64,000 nt of DNA from Odontocerum albicorne (GCA_949825065.1 OX463854.1:10535762-10599761), one strand, 5' to 3'; shown: positions 43,321 to 54,314, counted from the first letter of the stretch. Notes: generated from the sequence alone by a model not told the origin. Translations and numbers: made by a program.

Positions 43321-43830
43321 TTTGATTAAAAAACTTTCGATAGGATGAATTGCCCATAATCAAAAAAATTTAATATTCATATTTGAGTATGAAAAAATGT
43401 TTAAAAAGCAAAAAAAAATATTTTACTAATGTGAAATGTTTTTTTTTAATTTGATGCCGTGTTAAGTTGGCGTGAATGATGACCGACGTTTCGAAGGCGT
43501 TGCAGTTTTCATCCTTAGGGAGATGTAAACACCATTTCAAAGTATGATCATATTCGAAAATATTTATTGATATCATCCTGACAATGAAGGCTGCAATGCT
43601 TTCAATGGGCTTTATAGTGAAAAATTTTGTAAACTCAAAAATGTGATGTTTTTTATGGGTGTATGGAGGATATTATTAGATAGGCTTTTGATTTCTCCGA
43701 AATGATGTTGTTCACCAAGGGTTGACTCATGTGGTGTTAATTAATAATTAGGTCTCTCAACTGATCAAGTTTACAAGAGTTTATGTTACGTGTTAATAAT
43801 GACTCTAAAAATTGTAAAAAAAATTATCTA
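43321..43830. other. No recognised feature
   Basis: A 68-codon minus frame at 43370-43576 shows no motif. Confidence 0.5.
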
Positions 43831-43834
43831 TCTT

Positions 43835-44010
43835 TTCATATATATATATATACGTCCTTAGTAAGATACAGGCAAAATGCTAGTTTACTGAGGACACGAA
43901 AAATGAAAAACAACAATCCCAGATCCATATTAATTGTGTGTCCACTTCAAATTACCTGTTTTTTTTTTTTCATAAATGATGTATTTATAAAATATCTCGC
44001 TATTTATAAA
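43835..44010 (+). repeat. Dispersed ~150-bp retroposon-like repeat, copy 1
   Basis: CTTAGTAAGATACAGGCAAA, TAGTTTACTGAGGACACG, CCCAGATCCATATTAATTGT and AAATTACCTG match copies at 59070-59230 (+) and 63830-63990 (-). All three end in an A/T tail of TAAA type. No tRNA promoter boxes seen. Confidence 0.75.
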
Positions 44011-44111
44011 TAAATATTTGAAAATCAATCCATCATAATATAAGCAAACTTAATATGACAACAACCTTGAAAAACATTTTAAACTGTGAAAAACGTGATA
44101 ATCTTTAAATA

Positions 44112-45038
44112 CGAGGCATATCCACAAAGTAAGTGTACTGAATTTTTGAAGGTTACAATTTTTTTTATTTAAATAAAAAAATTACGTGGTTACCGTAGTA
44201 CATATGTGAGCTATTTTTCGACATAGTCGCCATTCCTCTCAATGCAGGTGGTGAAGCGGGGTATCAACTTTTTGATGCCTTCCTCGAAGTAGTTTCCCGC
44301 CAACCCCTCCGTCCACTTCTCCACCTCCTCATTTACCTCCTCGTCGGTTGAAAACCTTTTTCCACCCATGTGCAGCTTCAGGGAGGTAAAGAGATAGTAA
44401 TCTGAAGGTGCTAGGTCAGGGGAATGCGCGGGATGGTTCAGGACATCCCATTTAAACGAAACGAGCAGTTCCGTCTGTCATTGTCGTGCAACAGGCAGAC
44501 TCCCTTTGTCAGCATGCCTCTCTTGTTCTGAATCGCCCTCCGCAATATTTTTAGGGTATCACAGTATCTTGCAGAGTTGATGGTCTCCCCTTGAGGCATA
44601 TATTCAATTAAAATTATGCCTTGACAGTCCCAAAACACGGATGCCATGATTTTCTTGGCTGAAATTGTGGTTTTGAACTTTTTGGCGGAGGGTGAAGAGG
44701 TGTGACGCCACTGTTGAGACTGCCTTTTGGTTTCAGGCGTGTAGTGTGCAACCCAAGTTTTATCTCGTTTCAATGGAATGGAGAAATTCATCTCCATGGA
44801 GTTTGCAGCGCCTCAAAAACTCTTGCCCGGCCTCCGGTATTTCGCACTTGGCGGGATATTGGATTGACATTTTTTACGAAACGTGTTGTCGCGTCGACAC
44901 TTCTCAACGTACTGACCTCGAACCGGTCTCGTTGCGGAGGGGAAAGGTCAGGCTACACGGAAATGTAGCCAACATGTCGAAAATAAAATCCATCCGGTCG
45001 TGAGAGTCTCAGTACACTTACTTTCTGGATACGCCTCG
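44112..45038 (-). mobile_element. Mariner element, internally deleted and frameshifted
   Basis: Imperfect terminal repeats (CGAGGCATATCCACAAAGTA at the left; CGAGGCGTATCCAGAAAGTA inverted at the right) are flanked by TA at 44110-44111 and 45039-45040. At 927 bp the element is about 0.35 kb short of a full mariner. Most of the helix-turn-helix coding region is missing, and the region between 44800 and 45010 carries only short matches. Confidence 0.9.
44190..44797 (-). pseudogene. Mariner transposase pseudogene
   Basis: The minus strand encodes 'KTWVAHYTPETKRQSQQWRH', 'KKFKTTISAKKIMASVFWDC', 'INSARYCDTLKILRRAIQNK' and 'KGVCLLHDN', where the frame breaks in the DNARPH motif. A second frame resumes with 'AFPDLAPSDYYLFTSLKLHM', 'STDEEVNEEVEKW' and 'LIPRFTTCIERNGDYVEK'. 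The C-terminal catalytic half is therefore nearly complete across one frameshift and small deletion, but the N-terminal DNA-binding half is lost. It belongs to a different mariner subfamily from the intact copy 1 kb away. Confidence 0.9.
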
Positions 45039-45039
45039 T

Positions 45040-46370
45040 ATATCCAAATTTTATATAATTTTTTTTTCTTTTCTATTTTTTTTTCTCAAATCGTTCATGA
45101 GCTTCTCAGAATATTGACAAAGGAACAGGAATCAGTTGTTTTAATCTGGTAGACAATACGTATTCTGCGTGTTCAGCTATTTACCTACATTTCGTGATTT
45201 ATACTAAATTCTCCAAATGACACGTAGTAAAATTTTGATTACTGTTTGATACAAATGTAAATGCGGAGACTACTATAAAATAAATGACAGCACTCGCTAG
45301 CTTCCTGTCCTTACATTCAATAAATAACATTGGACACCTTTCTTCAATTGACTTTTAATTATTTGTTAATTAAATTATATTTTATTTTTTTCCTCTTATT
45401 GTAAGTTAAAGTACATTTAATATACAATATACCATCGTGCAAAGCACAACTATGTCAGTTTTGGGTTAAAATGAGTTATAACTGTCTTTTGAAATCGCTT
45501 TAATCATATCATGTCAAATTTAATTTAATCGTATCAGATCAAATTATATATATTTTTTAAATACCTGACTTTAAAGCGCGGTTTTTTGAGTTTTTTTTCA
45601 AAACGTATGATTTCATATAATCATGTAAACGCACACTGGATACCTCTTTTATAAACCAAATACACAGTTTTGAAAAAAAAATCGGTTTATTTTTTAATCA
45701 CAAGTTTCATATATTTTGATACAAAGTGCCTAGAATGTTTATTCAATATTCTCCGTGAATAATGGGCGTCCCATTTAACACGGTGAACTCATCAAATGTT
45801 AATCACACAAATACTAAAATTAAATTACAATTCAGCCGGTTGTATTACGAAATCACATGAATAATAGAACTGGGTTAACAACACTTAATCGCTTTAATTA
45901 TGATGTTTCTGCTAATACCCAGTTTGAGACATCGCATCGTACATACAAAATCGTTTAGGGTACTTACTCGTACATCTTCACTGCTGAATCAATCAACTTC
46001 TGTATGCTCTAATATTAATGACTCTATTTATGGTTACATGTGTATGATTTATATCACAATAAATTTACAATGTTAGCTTGAAGGAAAGAGAAAAAAATTA
46101 ATGATAGCTAAAAATGAAAAATGAACATCCGTCTCATTTATAATATAATACTTCCAAGTGTTGAAATAGGAGATTTTTATATTTTCAGTTGTATTTTTTA
46201 AATTGTATTTCATTTTGAGCACAACATTGAGGTTACGACGAAGAAAAAATTTAAAACTTATATGATTTGGCGGGAAAAATTTCTATTGAAAGTATAGTTT
46301 TCTAGAGCGGGAAAAATATATCAAAAGAGAGGAGTAAATGTTGTGGAAATGCTTAATGTATTGTATTGTG
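45040..46370. other. No recognised feature
   Basis: A+T-rich, with short direct words (CGTATCAGATCAAATT / CATATCATGTCAAATT around 45506-45545). No gene seen. Confidence 0.45.
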
Positions 46371-46374
46371 TTAC

Positions 46375-46577
46375 ATTTTCGTTATATATAGTACAACCTG
46401 GTAGGCTTATTACAATGTGACAATATTTGCCAACCAACCAGAAAGATATTAAAGAAGTGCTAAGTGAAAATCAGATTGAAATTCAATTTAAAAAAAACCT
46501 GGGTTCCAATGGGAATTGAATCCGCAACCCCCAGGCTCGGAGACAAGCGTCTTACCAACTAGGCCACGGAGGTCGTA
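46375..46577 (-). repeat. tRNA-derived SINE, near full length
   Basis: Minus strand: head GACCTCCGTGGCCTAGTTGG with TAAGACGCTTGTC, B box GGATTCAATTCCC, then A/T-rich linker, body (TTAGCACTTCTTTAATATCT, TTGGTTGGCAAATATTGTCA) and tail ACCAGGTTGTACTATATATA. The head here is the closest to a tRNA of all copies. It sits 80 bp from another partial copy. Confidence 0.85.
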
Positions 46578-46654
46578 AAATTTATGTTTCTGAAGAGCAA
46601 CGTAACAAATTTCAACGACTGTAAAATGTTTGTTGTATTCAAACTATATTGCAC

Positions 46655-46780
46655 TTGCGTTGTATACAGTACAAAATCTGGTGGGCTTGTTGCCATGTGC
46701 CAATTTCTCTAAACTCATCAGAATGATGTCATAGGTCTTAAGTGAAAACCAGACTGGAATTCTTTGGCAGGAGGTCGTCA
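46655..46780 (-). repeat. SINE body and tail
   Basis: Minus strand CAGTCTGGTTTTCACTTAAG, then GATGAGTTTAGAGAAATTGG, then CCACCAGATTTTGTACTGTA and TACAACGCAAGTGC. The head is absent except for GACGACCTCC at the upstream edge. Confidence 0.75.
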
Positions 46781-46784
46781 ATAT

Positions 46785-48005
46785 TAAAATTCATCATTTG
46801 AAAATATGATCACATTACATTATATCGTAAAAAAGGAAATTGATTTGATGTAAAAAATCGTGGACAAGTGCAAGTATTGTCGCTATTATATAACATCCTG
46901 AGCTGTCCCACTGCCCCTACATATCTCGTGGATGTAAAGCGTATATTGGATCATGAACTTACGATCCACTCAAGCAGAGATCCCCTTTTGGCATTTCCAT
47001 GTAACTTCTTATTATATACAAGAGATTTTTTTGCATTTATCTTATAATTAAATGTCAAGTTTAAAAACCCTATTCTTGTATCCCAAAGAAATTCAAAGGT
47101 TTTGATTTAAAAAAACTACATTAAGTATTGCAGAAATAAGTTTCATATAAAATTTAACTAATTATCCGTAGTAAAACGCTTTAGAAAATTTCTTTTTTAC
47201 CGTTTACTGCAATGGTAATGTTAAAAGTTCACAATTTTATTAATTTGACACCAGTTTTAGACCAAAAGCGTTAAAAAAAAAGACTAAATATATTTATTTT
47301 AGAAAGAACGACCCATTTTTCTTATGTACAATCTCACCTTCGCTATTGCGGGTTAAAATAAATTATATATAAGATACATTAAATTTTCATTACCCAGGCA
47401 CTGAGATTGTACGACTTAACTTCCTACGCGTTTTCCAAATTGACACAAACTATTATGGTTTTCTGACACGCGGTGCGAACACGTTTTGTAATATCTTTTT
47501 ACAAAGTTACGTAGGACAAAATAACACTCGGCAACAAAAAATAAATACACTTTTCCAGATACTGAGTTTTTTTGGCTAATTCACACGTGTTTCTTGATGA
47601 GAAAAGGAGTATGCTGTGACCTAAATAACTTTGATTGCTTCTAGACTTTCGGAATATCTATTTTGTATAAAAAAAATAATGCAAATTTATGCAACATTTA
47701 TTTTAATTTTATTTACTTTGTTTTTATTATAAATTAATCATGATTTTAAGCAGTTTTTCTTGAATTTAAAGCAGTTTTTATATGTTAATAGTAATTGTAA
47801 TTTTTATTTTTTATATACTTGTCAAGGAGTGTTGGGAATCTTTTTCGGGCTGCCGGGGACAAAGATGCTTACTCTCAGGTGTTAGCAACGTTGGGGGGAC
47901 CTGACATGACACTAGGAAGAAGAAAATATACTTGTCATATTTTTTTTCTGTTTTCAACATGAACGATTTTTTTTCGCTTTGATTTTAATATTTTTCTGTG
48001 TTGTT
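46785..48005. other. No gene recognised
   Basis: Two GC-richer patches (46890-46990 and 47825-47925) are not identifiable. The rest is A+T-rich. Confidence 0.45.
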
Positions 48006-48009
48006 CTTT

Positions 48010-48250
48010 TTCCAATGTTGTTATGTGAAATGTTTTGTGGTTTATCTTTTCATTATCCTGCTCATGTCAAGTTTTTTAGGTCTTCCTAACTTTCTACTAC
48101 CTTATACATGTAAACTAATTCTGTAGATTATTTTTACAAAATTGTCATCATTATTTTTTTTTGTGGCCGATACCATCTCAATTCTACTTTATTCATATTG
48201 AGCACTGCATTTCTACCAATCCATATAATTTTTTGATCCTCCAAGAAAAT
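48010..48250 (-). mobile_element. LINE ORF2 C-terminal fragment, strongly decayed
   Basis: Minus strand reads 'GSRKLGRPKKLDMSR' at about 48100-48055, in the place of GRGRPRKTWLD. Its order relative to other blocks matches the minus fragment at 2035-2385. Confidence 0.4.
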
Positions 48251-48254
48251 CCTT

Positions 48255-49280
48255 AAATTTACCCGTTCCAATATTAATTGTTGATATTAATAAACCCAAT
48301 ATTAATAATTAGGTTCTGCATGATATGTGGTCAGTGTCTAAGTCTCTTAGTATTGTCTTTTCAAAAACTAGAAGAATGAGAATACATTTTTGTTCTTTTT
48401 AAAAGCAACCTAAACCGCGTAAAGTCTACACAAAATATGAAATATCTGATTTTAGAATATATATACCTTGTTTAATAATAAAGGCAAGTTTTTTAACCAA
48501 TCTTATTGGCATTTAGAAGAAGCCATTATAATGTTTATATTTTCTACCATTTGTCTAATGACTTTCAAAGTATCAGTACTTAATCATTTGAGCGAACGCA
48601 CAAAATAAATGACAATTCATTAAACGGAATAATGATTGTTTTCAATCAATAATACAGTTCTCTGAATGGCCATTAATAAAATATTTAAAGTATTATTCGT
48701 TTTCTGTTCCTACCTAAACAAATAAGGTTATATTTTTTGCGACGTTATAAAAGTCTTAGCCGCATTAAAATAGAATAATAAACAAGGAAGCTTAAAGCCC
48801 CGGGTTATTTATAACGATCGCCCAGCATGTTCGTTAGAAGATGTTTCATAAAATTTATTATTCATCTTAATGTACCCGATATTTTTTAATTCGAATAAAT
48901 ATACATTTATAACATTATATTTTCATTGGTGATGTTTTGAGATTTAATTCATAGATCTCCATTTTAAAGGAAGAAGTAGTTCTTTGAATTCAAAATTAAA
49001 ATATTAATATAGTCTTCTTCACATTTATGATTGTACATAATCACTAAACAGACTACACTACACTACACTTTAAGTGCGTTACTATCACATATTGGAAAAT
49101 CAACGAACGTTTCTTTGTATCTTCATCTTTCTTAAGTTTTCTGCAGTTTTTTTTAACAATTGTGTTTTTCTGAACATGTGCAGATGCGGAAAAGTACATA
49201 ATCTAACGGCTGCAGAAAACACCTTCCTATTTTTACACTCAACTTTGTTATACTGATTTTGTAATTTTTTTAAATTTGGC
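48255..49280. other. No recognised feature
   Basis: No frame over 60 codons other than overlapping ones at 49074-49282 without motif. Confidence 0.45.
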
Positions 49281-49284
49281 AATT

Positions 49285-49345
49285 ATAGTGGGTTCGACTC
49301 CCGAAATGTAGCGTCTTTGAGGAGAGTTTGCTCTCTTTTTACTAA
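49285..49345 (+). repeat. Dispersed repeat with B box and 'TTTGCTCTCTTT'
   Basis: GTGGGTTCGACTCCCGAAAT (good B box) followed by GAGGAGAGTTTGCTCTCTTT. Same family as 745-835. Confidence 0.5.
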
Positions 49346-49349
49346 ATGA

Positions 49350-50125
49350 TTTTTTACCAAGGATTTACTTGCTTATTCGCAATTTAGCCAATTTGGGTGT
49401 TCCTAGCCAATGATCAGTAACCATCTCTTAATAAATCTGAAATAATAAGTCATTAATATAAATAATTATATTTTGTATTGTTATTATAGTTTTTTTTTCA
49501 CATTGTCCGTGGTCAAGGGAACAGTTTGGAGAGGTTCGCAATCTCTGGAAGGGTAGGAATACAACACACATCTTAAAGATCCCCAATTCGTTGGGCTGAC
49601 CAAGTGAGGGGCATACAGGACAACTCCAAACCGCTGCTCTCGCTTAGTCTTAAAGAGCTATCATGGAAGTCACCATTTTCAGTTATTAGCTTCACGACAA
49701 GATGTAGATCATATTATTTTTTATTTACTTAGTGACACTGTTTCGCCTTAAAATGGCCTTGATAAACTATGAGAGAAATTTAGCAACGTGATTATATATA
49801 CCCAAAGACTTCAGTGGTTCTAAACCTGAAAATTCAAGTACTGGGACCATTGACAGTGTTGTTCCACGGCCGCGCTCTTCAATATGTCTGGATCAATAAT
49901 TTGTATATTCTGAAGGGTGACATACAAAAGAATAAGAAACTTTATTGCAAAGGAGTTAAATAGAGCTAAATGAAATTTTTCTGTATTTAAAAGCATATGA
50001 TTATTAGTGTGTCAACAGATTATTTATCTGTTATCAGGCAATAAATAGACTTGCTTAGTTATACATTTATGTTATCATTTTAATCTAATCCTTTCGAATC
50101 ATAGTTACAGTCACGCTAGCATAGC
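49350..50125. other. No gene; inverted copy of a 62.7-kb repeat at 49560-49620
   Basis: The reverse complement of 49560-49620 contains ACTTGGTCAGCCCAACGAAT. This resembles ACTTGGTCAGCCCATCAAAT at 62738. A dispersed-family fragment (GGTTTAGAACCACTGAAGT, minus) lies near 49810. Confidence 0.4.
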
Positions 50126-50131
50126 TCTCCG

Positions 50132-50545
50132 TCAATCTTTATTTTTGGCCAACTCTTTGTCTTCACCCATTCCACTCCTGCTGATTTCTCCAAATCCTCT
50201 TGGGCAAACTACTTGTCTTCTCGATTCTAGACCAGCATCGAAAAGTCCACGAGGATTTTTGACATTCGTATGACATGCTTCGAGTAATGCCGCGACTGCG
50301 ACCTTTTTGTTTTTGTTAGAATGGGTTCCGTGATCAGGGTTCACCGCATTTTCATATTCTTTAATAGAATAGATAGATCTACGAGTAGCTTGGTGCTGCC
50401 TCCTGCAGAAATCTCGTCTCTGCAGTCTAAATTCACGATGTAGATATTTAATGTAAACTCGATCATAGATATCAATGAGAGAGAGTATACAAATACACAG
50501 TACTGTGTACTTGCATCTTTGTAAAGATGATGAGTTCTTCGTTTC
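50132..50545 (-). CDS. Candidate coding exon, unidentified
   Basis: One minus-strand frame is open for about 138 codons, unusually long for this A+T-rich DNA. It has no ATG until well inside, so it would be an internal or terminal exon or a gene fragment. The upstream part begins after a TAG and reads 'LQRCKYTVLCICILSLIDI' (hydrophobic), then 'HREFRLQRRDFCRRQHQATR'. The C-terminal half is hydrophilic: 'VNPDHGTHSNKNKKVAVAAL', 'EACHTNVKNPRGLFDAGLES', 'GEISRSGMGEDKELAKNKD', then stop. G+C content is higher than that of its neighbours. I recognise no family. It could equally be a fragment of an unrecognised mobile element. Confidence 0.25.
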   Translation of the reverse strand, partial: ETKNSSSLQRCKYTVLCICILSLIDIYDRVYIKYLHREFRLQRRDFCRRQHQATRRSIYSIKEYENAVNPDHGTHSNKNKKVAVAALLEACHTNVKNPRGLFDAGLESRRQVVCPRGFGEISRSGMGEDKELAKNKD

Positions 50546-50549
50546 GGAC

Positions 50550-51100
50550 TACTGAGTGATATAAGTAACAGATCACTGCCCTAGCTACCTCCAGTCACCG
50601 ATATATAGCTCGTTTTTACTTTCCCTATCTAATTATAATCATCGGCAATAAAGTCTTTTTGGGTGATATCTGTTTTTATATTCAACAATGTCTGTTTCAC
50701 TTGACATGAACTTCAAAGCATTTCTGATAAATCTGTTTATTTATTATTATTCCTGTGAGAAAAAAAAGGATTAAAAATCGCTGTTTAATTTATATATGAT
50801 ATTATGTTCTGCCTAAAGGTCGTATATCAATTATGGACTGAATAAAGAACTTATCTCAAGTATTCTTCCTTCCCTCGCTTCATCTTCCTCGTCGTCAAGG
50901 CGTTCGCTCCGTTTAGATCAAGTAAAAAATTGGGCTTTAATCGGCTACCAGTTGAGTTATGACTTTTATTAAATAATGTCGTATAATTTGGCGAGACAAA
51001 TGATTCTTGTGAGTGGGTTTTTAACACGTTAACTCCCCCATTACACTAGTAATCTTTTACAGTTAGTGTTACGTTGAACGAAAAACTACAACTAAAACAG
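50550..51100. other. No recognised feature
   Basis: No motif or repeat noticed. Confidence 0.5.
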
Positions 51101-51107
51101 ACTATTA

Positions 51108-51265
51108 ATACTTCGGTTCAAAAGTTTCCGGCCTGAACAAGTAAGTGCGTGTATGAACAGATATGGCCATCGCATGGTCAGGCGAAGTTACACTTTCAGA
51201 GTATCTAAGTTATTGTCAGTTTATCATCGTACGTATTAGCAATACTTCCACTTGTGAAGAGACGA
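51108..51265 (+). repeat. Dispersed repeat, 'CTTCGGTTCAAAAGTTTCCG' copy 1
   Basis: ACTTCGGTTCAAAAGTTTCC, GTGTATGAACAGATATGGCC and GGTCAGGCGAAGTTACACTT have counterparts in the same order at 51570-51740. The start looks like a DNA-transposon end, but no inverted partner was found. Confidence 0.5.
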
Positions 51266-51311
51266 AAATACATCTAGCGCATGTGAGTCTAATCACTTTT
51301 GTCATTCTGGG

Positions 51312-51405
51312 AACATAGTTTTTTTTTCGGGTACCATCGGGAATCGAATCCTATGCCCCCGGGTGGAAGTCAAATATCTTGCAAACTAGGCCATCAAAGT
51401 CGTCA
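51312..51405 (-). repeat. SINE tRNA-like head
   Basis: Minus strand GACGACTTTGATGGCCTAGT, GCAAGATATTTGACTTCCAC and B box GGATTCGATTCCCGATGGTA. It lies between the two related repeats at 51108 and 51570. Confidence 0.65.
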
Positions 51406-51569
51406 ATATTTGCAACATAATATATGTACGTTACCTTATTATATAAAAAATATATTCTGATAAAATAATCGTGCGCGTTTTTTAAAATAATATCTGTCTT
51501 ATACGTTTGTGTCCATACACCTTCGCACACATCTCGTTTCTTTCTCAATTAAAAAAGCAATTTTCCATA

Positions 51570-51740
51570 TATACCACTTAGGTCCAAAAATTTCCTGCCT
51601 AAACAAGTTTGATCGTGTATGGACCGATATCATGCCAGTTACGTATGTTATATCGGTCAGGCGATGTAACAGTTTCTATTTGACGTTAGGAAATAAAACA
51701 ATAATTCTCCTCAGAATCAACGAATGCAAATGAATTCATG
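51570..51740 (+). repeat. Dispersed repeat, 'CTTAGGTCCAAAAATTTCCT' copy 2
   Basis: CACTTAGGTCCAAAAATTTC, GTGTATGGACCGATATCATG and GGTCAGGCGATGTAACAGTT match the copy at 51108-51265. Confidence 0.5.
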
Positions 51741-51871
51741 TTAACGTCATCAAGATACCTTTTAATAATATTCACCTGAAATTTCATAAAAACAAAAAAT
51801 ATACCAAAGTATATTTAAGCATTTACAAAAAATCTTAAAGATAATATAATATTCATTACATTAATTTAAAT

Positions 51872-51967
51872 AGTTCTTGTTCTTTAATTTCTGCAATGGT
51901 AAATAGCGTGGCTGATTAAATAGTTCTTGTTCTTTAGTTTCTGCAATGGTAAATAGCGTGACTGATA
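51872..51967 (+). repeat. ~49-bp tandem duplication
   Basis: AAATAGTTCTTGTTCTTTAR followed by TTTCTGCAATGGTAAATAGC and GTG occurs twice with two substitutions. Confidence 0.9.
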
Positions 51968-52024
51968 TAAAATCATACGCGGAAACACAAAAATAGCAGT
52001 TTCGATAAACTGTTAATAGATTTT

Positions 52025-52120
52025 TACCCTTTTTTGTTTTTATATATCAACCGAATCGAACCTGAGACCCTCGGATAGAAAATAAAGTGTCTTACCGACT
52101 ACGTTACGGTAGTTAATTTA
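52025..52120 (-). repeat. SINE tRNA-like head, decayed
   Basis: Minus strand AACTACCGTAACGTAGTCGG with TAAGACACTTTA, then TCAGGTTCGATTCGG as B box. Confidence 0.55.
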
Positions 52121-52124
52121 TAAA

Positions 52125-52430
52125 AGGTAGTCAATTAACAAAAACCCATGTAAAAAATTAAAATCATATAAGGTATAAATGACTAAAGAAAAAATAATAA
52201 TGCATTAATTCTGTCTCACCGTTACAATTTCGAGGTACACTAAAATCGAAAAAACGATGTGCATAAATTGACATAAGATGGACGAAGACAGTAACAAATT
52301 ATACGAGTATCAAAATAGGACTGGGTAAAAAAACTAAGACCGCGGATGTTGGAAAGCACTCATCAACTTATTTAGTGAATAGTATTTGAAATCTGTAATT
52401 TATATTTGTTTTATTTGAAATATGTAAGTA
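52125..52430. other. No recognised feature
   Basis: A+T-rich spacer before the miniature element. Confidence 0.5.
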
Positions 52431-52439
52431 CTCGTATGG

Positions 52440-52842
52440 CAGCGGCGGCTAGTCTCGGGGTGCGCTGGTGCGCTGAGCACCAACGCACCTCGAGACGCTG
52501 AGCGAATATGAAATATCGCTGTCTCACGGTTTATTGTATGTCTCTGTCTGTCCTATATGAATTTGCGTTTCCGTCCGGTACATATTGGAGATCGCTCCGG
52601 TAGTATTGGCAAACTTGGCCGGTCAATTCGAAAGGAATATATTTTTAAAATTATTCTTTAATTTTTTTAAAATTTTCTTTTAAATAAAAATACTCGTACT
52701 ATTTGTCAGCATTCTTATACATATTTAATCTATACAAATATTGACATTTTTGTAAGTCATGTTTTGCGAATATATAATTTAATTATTGCGAATTATTTAT
52801 CCAGTTCAGCGCATCAACGCACCTCCAGACCAGCCGCTGCTG
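52440..52842. mobile_element. hAT-like miniature inverted-repeat element
   Basis: A 403-bp element with 37-bp terminal inverted repeats (52440-52476 and 52806-52842; outer sequence CAGCGGCGGCTAGTCTCGGG), 31 of 37 positions matching. CTCGTATG is duplicated at 52431-52438 and 52843-52850, an 8-bp target duplication as made by hAT transposases; one extra G precedes the left end. The interior is A+T-rich without an open frame, so it is non-autonomous. The left end forms a further palindrome with 52477-52496. Confidence 0.85.
52452..52496. repeat. Nested 20-bp palindrome at the left end of the hAT-like element
   Basis: GTCTCGGGGTGCGCTGGTGC (52452-52471) pairs with GCACCAACGCACCTCGAGAC (52477-52496) with two mismatches and a 5-base loop. 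The terminal repeat is thus present twice at the left and once at the right. Confidence 0.9.
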
Positions 52843-52854
52843 CTCGTATGTTTG

Positions 52855-53645
52855 GAATCGTTAAAAATTTCAATGTAATTAGGATAAAGAATTAAAATAC
52901 CCTGTCCACTGCATTAGCGATAACAGTGCATAATTTTGTAAATCAAGAAAAAAAAATTGTTTAACTCTTTGATATAATATAATTTATCTTATTTTATCCT
53001 GACGAGGTAACCCATATATAATATTCAATAAGCGAAAATAAAATGCGGAACGAAACCTTGGTATTATCATAAAAATTTAGTATGGTTTTTGGGCCGAATT
53101 TAGCATTTCATGCATAAAAATATTTCTCTCAGATTAGGATGCGTGATTGAACATCGTTTTTGCATCACAACTTTTTTGTTTTATGTATCTTTTATGACAC
53201 GATCACATTTCGCTTCTATTTTCCATGGTTTATGGCCCAATTTTTGCCATTACAGTATTTCACAAAATCCTCCGTCTTGCCCCAACTTGGCCGCGTTCTC
53301 CATAACAATTTAATGGAGAATGAACATTAACGATACAAAAAGTTTCAAAACAAAAGATAATCGTCTTTACTTCTAGGGTTTCGGAAGCAGGGGTCCGCGA
53401 CCTGCGTTGTAGATTTTTTATTCAATCCGTCACTATGCAAATTATCACTTTGTGCCATTTGATAGTCCCCCCCATTTTCTCCTACTTGATTTTTTTTTAA
53501 ATTTTGAGTCAAACGATTGAATGGTTATGTTCTAGTTCATTAGTATTATTATCCCGTCAGAACTATTATAAATAAAGATAAATGAAACGATTGCCAGATA
53601 TTGCCGAGGTTGTGAAAATATTTGAAAACCACCATCAACGAGCAT
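52855..53645. other. No recognised feature
   Basis: A 67-codon + frame (53110-53313) has no motif. Confidence 0.45.
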
Positions 53646-53649
53646 TTTA

Positions 53650-53799
53650 TGACGCCTGGTTACATGAATCATTAAGAATTTGACCTAAAAATGAATTTGA
53701 CCTGACGCCTGGTTACATGAATCATTAAGAATTTGACCTAAAAATGAATTGGACCTGACGCCTGGTTACATGAATTATTAAGAATTTGACCTAAAAATG
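53650..53799 (+). repeat. 53-bp tandem array, about 3 copies
   Basis: TGACGCCTGGTTACATGAAT, then CATTAAGAATTTGACCTAAA and AATGAATTTGACC, repeated with one to three substitutions. Confidence 0.95.
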
Positions 53800-53804
53800 C
53801 AAAA

Positions 53805-54140
53805 TTACTTTCAGGACGACCAATTTATTTATTCGGGTGTAAGAAAAGTTACGAATAAACAAAAGTAAGCAGAAATTATTTACGCAACAAAAATATACTG
53901 TTTTATAATACCGACATTTGTACGGTTTTGATAGCCACACGATATGATTACCACAACAAATGTTACACGCATTTGATATTCACTTTACTTTGATAAAATA
54001 TGAAAACAAATATTTATTTTGATAAGTGTAGTACTGACTGCTTGCTGTCTCTTGTAATGTTTCTAGATATCAGATAATTTTTTTTGAGTTAATGAAACTC
54101 TTTTTTAACAAAAACCAATGTTCAAAATTAATACTTAATT
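53805..54140. other. No recognised feature
   Basis: Nothing noted. Confidence 0.5.
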
Positions 54141-54141
54141 A

Positions 54142-54312
54142 TAATTTGTTTTTTATCAAACACTGTTTATTTTACTTTTTATAACGGTATAGCCCAACCA
54201 GTTTCAAGGCTTTCACCTCATCATCACGGGAGCACAAACAAGAGAAAGCCTTGAAACCGGTAGGGTTATGCCGTATTAAAAAGTGGAATAAACAGTGTTT
54301 GATAAAAACAAA
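54142..54312. mobile_element. Head-to-head pair of Penelope 3'-terminal sequences
   Basis: 54148-54240 is a minus-strand copy of the Penelope 3' end (CAAACACTGTTTATTTTACT, AAGGCTTTCACCTCATCATC, GGGAGCACAAACAAG). From 54244 a + strand copy follows (GAAAGCCTTGAAACCGGTAG, then TTATGCCGTATTAAAAAGTG and GAATAAACAGTGTTTGAT). The two halves form a fold-back with matching outer ends (TAATTTGTTTTTTATCAAAC / GTTTGATAAAAACAAATTA). The minus half has lost the first C of the hammerhead-like CTGATGA, and the plus half lacks that motif. Confidence 0.85.
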
Positions 54313-54314
54313 TT

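Noticed and set aside
44692..45003. Plus-strand proteins of 88 and 103 residues
   Set aside because: They lie antisense to the deleted mariner copy and contain no motif.
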